Shown piece by piece: positions 24,401 through 35,390 of a stretch of 64,000 nucleotides of DNA (within the stretch, counting starts at the first letter, position 1; the number at the start of each line of letters is the position of its first letter). The notes beneath the pieces are model-generated. The model had not been told where the DNA came from and made no database searches. It was given only the letters and a program-made list of their open reading frames with translations. The position numbers and the translations under genes were made by a program. Source of the stretch: Petrosia ficiformis (Eukaryota; Porifera; Demospongiae; Haplosclerida; Petrosiidae); the NCBI GenBank assembly GCA_947044365.1, contig OX345653.1:680501-744500 (forward strand), in the 5' to 3' direction.

Positions 24401-26977
24401 TTAACTATGTATACAACATCCATGATACAATTAATTTAGAGTACAAATTCATGTTGTTTCTAATAATCTTTAGAGCCAAATGGTAAAAGGTCAATCTGGC
24501 TAAGCACATTTCTTCCTCAACTAATAATACATCTCAATATACAAGAATGTACTATTTCTTAGAATATTATAGTCTCACTAGTGAATAAAATTAGTATGTG
24601 TTGTTATGTTATGAAATTGTTAATTAATTGCTTTGGAATTTATTACAGCATATTATAGTGATATACTGATCATATTACACTATTACATGCTACATGTATT
24701 ACACATACATGTACATATACTGTGTAATACCTACTAATACATGTACATGTACATATTCTGTACATACCCATGTACATACATTATCACATATGTATATACC
24801 TACTAGTACATATACATACACTATCATAAGTACTTACCGTACATGATAGAATACATGTACATACACTATTACATGTACATTGTATAAGACATTAAACAGA
24901 GCATCTCTGAGGAACCTTTAGGAGCTTTATATTTTAGCTTCTACACTTCATGCAGGAGAGGGCACATCCCCTACCTTACCCTAGGCAATCACCCTAGTGC
25001 CCAAGGCCATCACTCTTGCCCTCACTCTAGTGCCCAAGGCCCTCATCCTGGTGGCTGTGATGCATATTATTTTTGTACCAATCAAAAACAAATTACTCCA
25101 CTTTTAGGTTGTAACACAGGTGAATACAAAATCTTATCGTCACGATAATAACAAATGTATAATGTTTTTGTGAAGATTTGAAACACAATAGAGATACTTG
25201 TTTCATTATATGTTATTATATTATATCATGTAACAAGCTATGTATTCTAACTTAATGATTCACAATATAATATTTTAACTTATGTATCATAAGTTGATCA
25301 ATAACACCATGTAGCAATTCATTTTGTTCTGAAAGACAGTCAAACAACAAAGAAAATCAATTGATTTTGTTATTGTTGTTGATAAAAGTTAGTTTTGTAT
25401 AATTATGTTCTTAGTTGTGTAAACAAGTTAATTACACTACACAAATATTAAATACTTAAAATAAACAATTTATTGGTTAGTACAGTTAAAGGAATAACAT
25501 AAATTTCAATCTAGTTTGTCATACAGGTTATTGTGGCTATAGGCATGATGTTACTATGACATTATGTGCACCAAATACACTAGAATAAATTAAATTATGT
25601 GTTTGCAGGTTCCCAAACCTTTTTGTTGCCAGATACAATCATTTTAAGTGGTTGTTGGTTGAAACATGAGTAGACAACACCCTAAAATTATACTGCTTCA
25701 ACTAATTGGTTGTAAGTAGTTATGGCATTAGCAGGCATGTATATATAATAATCTGAACAACCATACAACTAATTTTTAAGTCCTTGCAACTGTACTAACT
25801 AGTAAAATAGTTATTTTAACTATTTGTTTTTGCAGTGTATATGAACAACATCAAAGATCATGTTAAGACATACATTCAATAATGGTTTTAGATTGTGTAC
25901 TAATATAAATGATATTATATAGCTATTTTTTCTAAACTGCATACCTTCACAAATCCCACTTATGTTTTCATATCCAGCATTACAAGAACACATAACTTGA
26001 GTATCTCCCCATATTCCAGATACTTTACACTCCAGCTGGTTTAAGTTACCTGATATTGGACTAGCATTGTCTACACATGTACCAGTAACAACTCTGTCTT
26101 GTGGATTACTGAAAGGTGGAGCAACTGTCTCAGGATAGACAACCATATTAACTACTTGATATGGACACACATTGTAATACACTAAAATACGAGATATTGT
26201 AATACATGATCCTCCATCAACCACTGATAAATATAGTCCTCTAGAGGATATCGTGAATCGTTGGCTAGCAGTGGTTTGATCTCCTAGTTCAGTAGTATGA
26301 AACAGTCTCACTCCAGTGTCACTATAAGATGTGTTCATAACACGACCTGTTTCATCAATCACATTTGTTTCATAAGCCCATACTGAGAATGACTGTTGAC
26401 ATGCACACTGAGTATTACTAGAGAATGTCATATATATAGTGAGTTCATCAACTCCATTATCACTGATATTAATGTATTGAGTTATTAGCCAGTTCTTCTG
26501 AGGTTGATTGTTATAGTCACAAGCAATAAATCTGTGTCGACAAACAATACCTTGATCCAGATCAACCCACTGAGTTAAAAATGTATACATATGTACATAA
26601 AATGTAACTATGTTAATATTCATATAATTTATATTATAATGGTTTTAGCTTGGCAGCTGAACATACATAATACATATATAATAATTATAAAGTTGCATCA
26701 ATATTTTGAAACTCACTTGATTATACGTTCCTCCCATATCAATACCATCAAAGTCAACAGATTTCCATATATTACTTTCTCCATTAGTAGTAATCAGATA
26801 CTGAGATTCATAATCCTGTGAATCTAACAAGACCTTCTCATTAGGAGATACAGGTATTCTAGTTATCACATCAAGACATTCTTCATCAAAATCACCAGGA
26901 GCTACACTAGTACTGTTTGAAATACACAACACAAAAATAAAAATCCCCAGAAGTAAGTAAAATCTCTGTACTGCCAT
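21476..26977 (-). CDS. Eph-like kinase-less receptor D
   Basis: Exons 26717-26977, 25945-26569, 24048-24209, 23692-23847, 22162-22467, 21862-22027 and 21476-21569 join in frame for 589 residues. They encode a signal peptide, a full Eph ligand-binding domain, two Eph-type Cys-rich repeats, one FN3 domain of the subtype shared by A, E and H, a transmembrane helix (ATVLVLSIVVGILVLLLIV), and a short cytoplasmic tail. The tail contains EAYGLH and VIYDIP before the stop, and no kinase exon lies between the membrane exon and the tail exon, which are only about 290 bp apart. The product should bind the same class of ligand as the kinase receptors without catalytic output of its own. YDIP resembles Crk-type SH2 docking sites; that role is inferred. 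Confidence 0.87.
22507..22944. mobile_element. CACTGTAAAA MITE with internal hairpins
   Basis: The terminal inverted repeats read CACTGTAAAAACTTA and TAAGTTTTACAGTG, flanked by TA on both sides. The interior contains nested palindromes around GTACAGATGTAC, with CCTAATGGGA and ATCCATTAGG arms. It lies in the intron between FN3 and the second Cys-rich exon of D and has no counterpart in E or H. Confidence 0.75.
23109..23495. mobile_element. CACTGCAAAAATA MITE (D, FN3-side intron)
   Basis: The ends CACTGCAAAAATA and TATTTTTGCAGTG are perfect inverted repeats. The inner parts (TTATTGGTTAGTACAG and CTAACCAATACATTGG) are also inverted partners. Same family as the element at 45586-45929. Confidence 0.8.
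24683..24885. repeat. TACATGTA-rich degenerate repeat (D)
   Basis: Same tract as in B, in the intron between the first Cys-rich exon and exon 2. Confidence 0.75.
25435..25837. mobile_element. CACTGCAAAAA-family MITE (D, exon 2 side)
   Basis: Positional counterpart of the element at 13664-14075, with the same right end TTTGTTTTTGCAGTG just downstream of exon 2. Confidence 0.65.
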
Positions 26978-28077
26978 GACTTAAGAAAACCTGCACTCTG
27001 CACTATTCAGAGAATGTAACTGAATTTAATTAGTATTCAATTAATTACAGGGTTGATCTTAAAAAAACATCACCTAATATTTTTTTCTGCTTCCAAAGCA
27101 ACTAATTCCAAACTGAAGATGTGACAATTGGAATGACAATACATCAGTAGAATGGCATATCACATTATTAATCATCATTTCACAAGATAAAATTTCATTT
27201 ATATTTACTGCACATGGTAGCTAGCTATGTAGTTGAACGTTTTAAAATTAATGTACATCACTCAACACTGTGAATATAATAATTATAATCATGTAATAAT
27301 AGTAATGAGATATCATCACCATTGCAACTCTTTTCATTGTTACAGATCACTGAAAATCCAGTGGCCCAATGAAAGTGAGAGGGAAGGGAAATGCTAGGGC
27401 CACAAGGAGAAGGGGAAATGCTGGGCCCAGGACCTTCTCAGTATTAAAAGTTCTTAATTAAAGACTTATATATTTCCTTTTATATATCTTTTTTCTGCTT
27501 TATTTTCCATTCTTTCTCAAGTTTTTAAACTTGTTAAAAAAATGCAGCATGACAAACAAGTTGAGCAACACAAGGTTATAATAATGGCCCTGGTTATAAT
27601 ACCTAGTCTACACCACCACTGATCAGAAGAAAATATCATAATTGTTACTTATTACGTTGAATTTCTTGTATACGTATTTCAACTATGCACGCAAAAATTA
27701 GCTATCTGTGGAAATACTTATTTATAATTATATATAACTTACACACACTCGGTACATGTACTGCCAACCTCAATATGAAATAATAAGACTAAAATGCATA
27801 TATATCACACACTTTGTCAGCACAAGTTCATTTGTAGAAACATGAATATGTAATATGTAAACCATAACTTTGAAGACTTGCTTTCACATTGTTGAGTGGA
27901 AATTGAGAGCTCTTGTAATTATATGCATATCACCATGCAGTCATAACAACCTACTCAACCAATTATATTACTATTTCACTATTTGTTGCTGACCAATAAA
28001 TTAGTAATTCTATTTTTGCAGACAATAATATAGACAATATTATAATTATTATGGCGAGTTAAACACATTGTACAGAG

Positions 28078-28115
<38 letters not shown>

Positions 28116-28342
28116 TATATATATATGCAGACAATAATCTATTATGGTATTTAAAAATGTCCATTATTATATCATTTTCTCTTGGAATTACTTTAAATTT
28201 GCAGTCTACAAAACATAAAAAAGGAAATCCTAACAGTAAAAATATTATTATATATTATCAAACTAAAAACAACAAAAAAAGAATCTCACTAAAAATATTA
28301 CATGATATCATAATTATTAGTTTGGCTTCACGCTGTATTCTG
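26978..28342. other. Spacer between receptors E and D
   Basis: Array-type spacer. It contains the receptor upstream flank, half of a CACTGCAAAAA-type element near 27960-28022 (ending CTATTTTTGCAG), and a long TA simple repeat at about 28082-28125. A 286-bp part (about 27310-27595) is missing from the duplicate spacer near 48785. No gene is seen. Confidence 0.6.
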
Positions 28343-31300
28343 TCATATAGAGACATTATTAGGAACATCATAAATCACAGTGTTACGAGTTGCAGGCTTT
28401 TGAAGACCGTATGCTTCAGACACTTGCATCATTATCTCATCATTGGATCTATAGAATCAGAATAAAAATTCCTATTTTTATTTACAGTTTTACTGCAAGT
28501 ATAAACAGTAAGTTCTTGAGGTAATTATTTCAGTTTACGGCTTGACTGTGTCAAAAATCATTTCATTCAGTGTCTGATTTACATTACAAACTAAATTTAA
28601 GGTAGCAATCACCTTAAAAACACTACAGTGATGTATTTTTACTTCATCATCATGTTTTCAGCAAATTGAGTGCTGATGAATGACCAACAAGTATTGTCCA
28701 AGCAAAATTAGCTATCTGTTAATATAGTTGATGATTACTCACCTTGAGTTGATAATAGATGGATGATTTTTTTGTTTGATTTGTCTTTCACAGACTAGCC
28801 CCACTATTACAATAATAGATACTATTAGCAACAATACAAGAATACCTACTACAATGGACAGAACTAAAACTGTAGCAGTTTCACTTTCTGAACTTCTTGA
28901 TTCACAATCTGTAAAATCAATAAAAATTGAGTGAAACAGTGGAACAAACGTACAGCATAATAAGTTATTAACACATGTACTCAATATAACACGTACTTAA
29001 TGTTTGTAGCTTTCTGCACTTAACTAACTTAACTAACTTAACTTTCTGCACTTAACTAACAAATCATACCTGAAGTGTCACTGTTGGTAGTAATAATGAT
29101 AGTACTTGTTCTGTCATCAATATTAGGATCCTGATCAGATACTCCATTCATTGATATAACACTGATGGTATAGCTTGTCTGAGGACTCAATCCAGTCAAA
29201 TTGTAGTGTGTGGTAGTTACATTGTTGATTTCATTCGTAATAGCTCCATTAGTATATGTGATAATGTAGTAAAAGTCAGTTCGTCCTCCAGTCCCACTGG
29301 GTGGAGACCAACTGATAGAAATTAAGTCACTCTGTATAACATTCCACTCAAGGTCCAGTGGAGCAGTAGGTGAGGCTACATATTTCAAACATAATTATAT
29401 AAATTATGACTACTTTTTTCACAGTTCATGTGTTCTTGTTGTAACTTAAATGACGTTGTTGTTTGAGGGACATTCTGTGATTATTGGATCAACATATAAT
29501 AATAATGACTACTTTGATGATATATACTTATATAACTACATTATAATTAAAACAATTTTAGTTTATTTAACTAACTGAAAATGTCCGTGCATTATTGGCC
29601 AATTTCCATTCAATCTACATGTGCAAAATGATACTCTTATCTTAGAGGCCAGGCATGAAATAATGTTCTTTTAGTACCTATAGTTGGTCAATACTATACA
29701 TCTATATGAATGAGAGAGTATGTTCTTTTATAAATACTTTATAATAATACTAAATGATATTATTCAGTGCTTTCATAAACAGATTAAACCAGTATGTTCT
29801 ATTACAGTCAAAATACACTCACTTGTACACTCAGTATCAACCCCTTCTTTCTCAGCTCTGTAATATCCATCTAGACAATCACAGCTCAAAGCTCCAACAC
29901 CAGTTGAGTTACTGTTTTCAGGACAGACAATACATTCGTCATCACCTTGTAAATGTTTATATTCACCCACATTGCAAGCTACAGGTCATGGAATATATAC
30001 ATGTTTGTGTTGTGTATACACATTATTACAAACACTACAGTTTGTGATTTAAAGGTCACCATAAATAATAACACCTATAACAAAAGGACATTGATTAGTA
30101 AATAACATAATTTATAAATTAAGTTATATCTTGACATTGTATCAGTATTGTAATCTAATATATACACTAACCAATAGTACATCTAGTATCAACCATGTCA
30201 TTCTCAACTCTGTAATATCCATCCAGACAATCACAGCTCAAAGCTCCAACACCAGTTGAGTTACTGTTTTCAGGACAGACTATACATTCGTCATCACCTT
30301 GTAAACGTTTATATTCACCCACATTGCAAGCTACAGGTCATGGAATTTATACATGTTTGACATTAATACAAACACTACAGTTTGTTAATGTAAAGGATCT
30401 CGAAGGTTGCAATAACATAATAACACCTGTCATGTATTATGTACTATATATCAAAACGACATTCATTAGTAAATAAAATATTTATAGATTACGTTATATC
30501 ATTTTATAATTACATTGGATCAGTACTGTAATCTAATATATATATATACAGGACAGACTATACATTTGTCATCAACTCCTTGTAAGTGTTTGTACCCTCC
30601 ATACAAGCTATAGGTAGTAGAATATGTACATGTGGTTTAAAATTAATACAACTAGCTAAAGATAAAAGTAGAACAGTGTATGTATATTCTATATTAACTA
30701 TAGCAACAAAATTTAACTAATGAATTAAGCTGATATGTTTTGTAGTAACAGTTGACCAAATTGACTTAATGACACAACTTCTTTAACTATGTATACAACA
30801 TCTATGATACAATTAATTTAGAGTACAAATTCATGTTGTTTATAATAAGCTTTAGAGCCAAATGGTGAAAGGTCAATCTGGCTAAGTACATGTTTTTCTC
30901 AACTAATAATACATCTCAATATACATGAATATACTATTTCTTAGAATAGTCTCACTGGTGAATATCATTAGTATATGTTGTTATGTTATGAAATTGTTAA
31001 TTAATTACTTTGGAATTTATTACAGCTTATTTTAGTGATATACTGATCATATTACACTATTACATGCTACATGTATTATATACATATACATGTACATGTA
31101 CCTACTAATACATGTACATGTACATATTCTGTATATACCCATGTACATACATTATCACATATGTATATACCTACTAGTACATATATGTACACTACATTTA
31201 CTGTACATATGATAGAATACATGTACATACACTATTACATGTACACTGTATAAGGCATTAAACAGAGCATCTCTGAGGAACCTTTGGGAGCTTTATATTT

Positions 31301-33693
31301 TAGCTTCTACACTTCATGCAGGAGGGGCACATCTCCCTACCACACCCTAGTGCCTCACCCTAGTGCCCAAGGCCTTCAACCTGGTGGCTGTGATGCAGCT
31401 GCCATTGCTGTGCCTCCCAACAACAGAATCTATTAATCAGAGTACAATGAATGATAGAGATATTGATTCACAGATTCTTTATCAAATTAAAGCATCCCTT
31501 TCTGCATGCAGATTGTACAAAAGTGGATGTGTCTAACAGCTTGTAGTTACTTGTACACAACTCAAGGAATAACACAGTTGTTTATGCATATTATTTTTGT
31601 ACCAATCAAAAACAAAATTACTCCACATTTAGGTTGTAACACAGGTGAATGAAAAATCTTATAATCAAGATAATGAGAAATGTATATTTTTGTTTGTGAA
31701 GATAATATCTACTATGTATAAATTGAAACTTGTGATATTTTAAAAACTATAAGTTTGAAACACAGAAGAGATACTTATTTTATTATGTTATATTATTATA
31801 CTATGTAACAAACTATGTATTCTAACTTAACGATTCACAATATAACATTTTAACATCAAAGTTTTTGTATCATAAGTAGATCAATAACACCATGTAGCAA
31901 TTTTGGATTGAAAGACAGTCAAACGATAGTATCTCCCAACAGCAAAGAAAATTAATTGATTTTGTTATTGTTGTTGATAAAAGTTATTTTGGGATAGGTA
32001 TAAAACGCGGATCACGAATTACAAATAATTGAAATAATAAACATGCCAGAAATAGAATAAAACATTCAATAAATATATAACCTTGTTCTGATGATAACCT
32101 AACAATGATAGGCCTGCTTCCTCGCTGCGCTCGGTAACTAATAGCTTTGGCCACCTTCATGGAGGGCTTGCGCTATGCGCTCATCCCTATTTCCTGGATT
32201 CAACGTTTCTACAACACGAATCATGATGGAATAACCAGTCACATGATTTAATAGAAATTAATAATTTTATCCTTTCTGATCCATAATCCGTGATCTGCGT
32301 TTTAGCTATACCTACCCGTTATTTTGTTCTTAGTTGTGTAAACAAAATTAATAATTATATAAACGACATCCAAGATCAGATATTCATTCATTTTTTTAGC
32401 AATAATGGTGTACTAGTATAAACTAGGAATACGTATGCGCAGACTGCCTCGCTCACACTATATACACTATAGTCAATTAATATCCAGAAAGGTGTGGTTT
32501 TAGTCACACAATGGTATAATTATCACAATGCTTCTTTTTCTCAGTATAGCTAGGCGTCGAAGGCGTGCTGTAGCTCCCTCACTTGTAGGTTCCTCACTCG
32601 TCTCTACATTAAAGCAGTACGCCATCAACAGTACACACAGTCTACGAATTAACGTGCCTGTGGTCGTACGTTTAATTATTGCATTCCTAAGCGTGACAGA
32701 ACCACATATATATATATATTATATAAATTATATAATTATATAAACTAAGGTAGAGATTTATCTACACTCCCGGATTAGTTGCCTCGCACTAAGGTGCTCG
32801 GCAATGATATTGATTCTAAACCGCTTACCTTTACAAATCCCACTTATGGCTTTGGATTGTCTACTGATATTTATATAGCTATTGTTGCTAAATTACTAAC
32901 CTTCACAAATCCCACTTATGTTCTCATATCCAGCATTACAAGAACACATAACTTGAGTATCTCCCCATACTCCAGACACTTCACACTCTAGATTTAAGTC
33001 ACCTGATATTGGACTAGAATTTTGATCAACACATGTACCAGTAACAACTCTGTCTTGTGGATTACTGAAAGGTGGGGCAATTGTCTCAGGATAGACAACC
33101 ATATTAACTACTTGATATGGACACACATTGTAATACACTAAAATACGAGATACTGTAGTACATGATCCTCCATCAACCACTGATAAATACATTCCTCTAG
33201 AGGATATCTTGAAACGTTGGCTAGCAGTGGTTTGACTTCCTTGATCAGTAGTATGAAACAGTCTCACTCCAGTGTCACTATAAGATGTGTTACTAACACG
33301 ACCTGTTTCATCAATCACATTTGTTTCATAAGCCCATACTGAGAATGACTGTTGACATGCACACTCAGTATTACTAGAGAATGTCATATGTATAGCGAGT
33401 TCATCAACTCCATTATCACTGATATTAATGTATTGAGTTATTAGCCAGTTCTTCTGAGGTTGATTCTCAAAGTCACAAGCAATAAATATGTGTCGACAAA
33501 CAATACCTTGAACCAGATCAACCCACTGAGTTAAAAAAATAAATTGTACCAAATGTACATAATGTAACTATGTAGCTATAGTATATTGTATGTAATATAT
33601 ATAAATGTATATATTTATTCTATGTAATATATAAACCACATTGACCTCCCCTTGGAGGGGTGTATATTTGTTGATATATGCAATGGTGATATA

Positions 33694-33738
<45 letters not shown>

Positions 33739-34043
33739 CTTAATATAATATTCGCTTAAAGTTGCATCAATATTAAACTCACTTGATTATAAGTTCCTCC
33801 CATATCAATACCATCAAAGTCAATTGACTTCCATGTATTACTTTCCCCTTCAAAACTAATCAGATTCTGAGATTGATAATTCTGTGTATCTAACATGACC
33901 TTCTCATTAGGAGATACAGGTATTCTACTTATTGCATCAAGACATACTTCATCAAAATCACCAGGAGCTACACTAGTACTGTTTGAAATACACAATACAA
34001 AAATATATAACTCCAGAAGTAAGTAAAATCTCTGTACTGACAT
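28343..34043 (-). CDS. Eph-like kinase-less receptor E
   Basis: Exons 33783-34043, 32901-33525, 30172-30330, 29823-29978, 29070-29375, 28743-28908 and 28343-28448 join in frame for 592 residues. Order: signal peptide (MSVQRFYLLLELYIFVLC), Eph ligand-binding domain, two Cys-rich repeats, FN3, transmembrane helix, and a tail of about 50 residues with EAYGLQ and VIYDVP near the C-terminus. A decayed third Cys-rich exon lies at about 30549-30608. The intron before exon 2's 3' neighbour holds two insertions (31992-32317 and 32422-32802) that are also found in H. H is the close duplicate, differing by few residues in the FN3 and membrane exons. Function as a catalytically silent partner or decoy of the kinase receptors is inferred. 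Confidence 0.88.
30549..30608 (-). pseudogene. Relic of a third Cys-rich exon (E)
   Basis: The minus strand starts like a Cys-rich exon after TATAG (CTTGTATGGAGGGT), but lacks four bases of GGTGAATAC and so is frameshifted. After the TGTATAGTCTGTCCTG part it runs into a TATATATA run instead of the second half. The equivalent relic in H is at 51761-51811. Confidence 0.75.
31063..31252. repeat. TACATGTA-rich degenerate repeat (E)
   Basis: Same tract as in B and D, within the long intron between the Cys-rich exons and exon 2. Confidence 0.75.
31992..32317. mobile_element. Mutator-like MITE with 9-bp target duplication (E)
   Basis: Terminal inverted repeats of about 34 bp begin GGATAGGTATAAAACGC on the left and end GCGTTTTAGCTATACCTACCC on the right. 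The direct repeat GTTATTTTG flanks it on both sides (31983-31991 and 32318-32326). A 9-bp duplication is typical of Mutator-like elements. Units B, D, F and I have an uninterrupted AAAAGTTAGTTTTGTATAA here, which is close to the empty site. Confidence 0.85.
32422..32802. other. CpG-containing insertion of unknown origin (E)
   Basis: Compared with other units, about 380 bp are inserted just 3' of exon 2. The piece is richer in G+C and CpG than its surroundings (CGTATGCGCAGACTGCC, GGCGTCGAAGGCGTGC). It carries a plus-strand open frame of 71 codons at 32528-32743 starting MLLFLSIARRRRRAV. Beside it, the last bases of exon 2 with its donor are repeated (TTTACAAATCCCACTTATGG at about 32830). I recognise no family. 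The same insert is in H. Confidence 0.55.
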
Positions 34044-34075
34044 GACTTAAGAAACCTGCACTGTGCACTATTCAG

Positions 34076-34339
34076 CAGAGACGGATCTCAGGGTTGGCCT
34101 GGCCCATCCTGGCAAAAATAATTATATAATAATTATTCTGTAATAAATTAAATTAATTTTATTATTATGCACAAGACTGCACGTGTTGTCAAAACTATTG
34201 TTAGAACTTGTTGCAGCTGTTCTGTTTGAAGTTGCCTAAGTGAGAAATGTCAAAACAGCTTTTAATAAAACTATCATTAAAGCTTCCCCATATGCTAGGC
34301 CCACCCAGGAGTTTTTGGCTAGATATCGATCTGCCCCTG
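34076..34339. mobile_element. hAT-type MITE upstream of E start codon
   Basis: The 264-bp element has ends CAGAGACGGATC and GATCTGCCCCTG (9 of 12 bases inverted-matching). It is flanked by the 8-bp direct repeat CTATTCAG (34068-34075 and 34340-34347), as expected for hAT elements. Units B, C and D have the empty site GCACTATTCAGAGAATG. It sits only about 33 bp before the ATG. Confidence 0.88.
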
Positions 34340-34347
34340 CTATTCAG

Positions 34348-35390
34348 AAAATGTAACTGAATTTAAATAGTGGTGATTTAATTACAGTGTTTATCTTAAA
34401 AAAACATCACCTCAGCTGAATTCTTTTTTTCTGCTTCCAAAGCAACTAATTCCAAACTGAAGATGTGACAATTGGAATGACATTACATCAGTAGAATGGC
34501 ATAATCACATTATTAATCATCATTTCACAAGATAAAATTTCATTTCTATTTGCACATGGTAGCCTCAGGCTGCTACTCATGATATGTTGTATCCTGAAAC
34601 TGTTGAACATTTCATAATTAATTAATGAACATCACTCAACACTGTTTGTGAATATAATGTAATCATGTAATAATAGTAATGAGGTATCATCACCATTGCA
34701 ACTCTCTCCATTGTTACGGATCACTGAAAATGCAGTGGCCCACTGAAAGTGGGAGGGAGGGAATATGCTGGGGCCACAAGGAGAAGGGGAAATGATGGTG
34801 ACTGGGACCTTCTTGGTATTAAAAGCTCTTAATTAACTCTTATTTCCTTCTTTTCTGCTTTATTTTTCCATTCTTTCTCAATTTTTTGAATTAAATACTT
34901 TTGTTTAAAAACATGCAGCATAACAAACAAGTTGAGCAACAACAAGAGGTTATAATAATGGCCCTGGTTAAAATACCTAGTCTACACCACTACTAATCAA
35001 AGGAAAATATCAAAATATTTATAATTGTTACTCATTACATGGAATTTCTTGTATACTTATTTCAACTTTGCATGCAAAAATTATCTGTGGAAATAATTAT
35101 ATATAATTATAATTACACAGGAGACACATTGTTAAATAACAGTAGATATAGTACAAGAGCGTGGATCATTTAAATTACACATAATAGTAATCATTTTATT
35201 TATGTTTTAATATGACTATAATGATCACTTTTGGTGATACATAATTATAATATCATCAATTATTAATAGTTGATTAATTTTATACTTACTAAAAGGGTTT
35301 TGGTTTTACTTAACTAACTAAACATGTCAACAATTAAAAAAGCCTATTAGTTAGAGATTCACACACTATTATTAGGTTGAAATTTAATAC
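34348..35390. other. Spacer between receptors F and E
   Basis: Array spacer almost identical to 41474-42501 and 55450-56490. It contains the 3' flank of F, where the position equivalent to the AATAAA of B reads AATAAT. No gene is recognised. Confidence 0.6.

Noticed and set aside
28157..28465. 102-codon plus-strand open frame, also open at 49370-49678
   Set aside because: It lies opposite the tail exon of E and H. Its conservation is explained by the antisense exon and recent duplication.
32528..32743. 71-codon plus-strand frame in the E insertion called as a gene
   Set aside because: Only two recent copies exist here, so an open frame is weak evidence. It is reported as a finding rather than a CDS.
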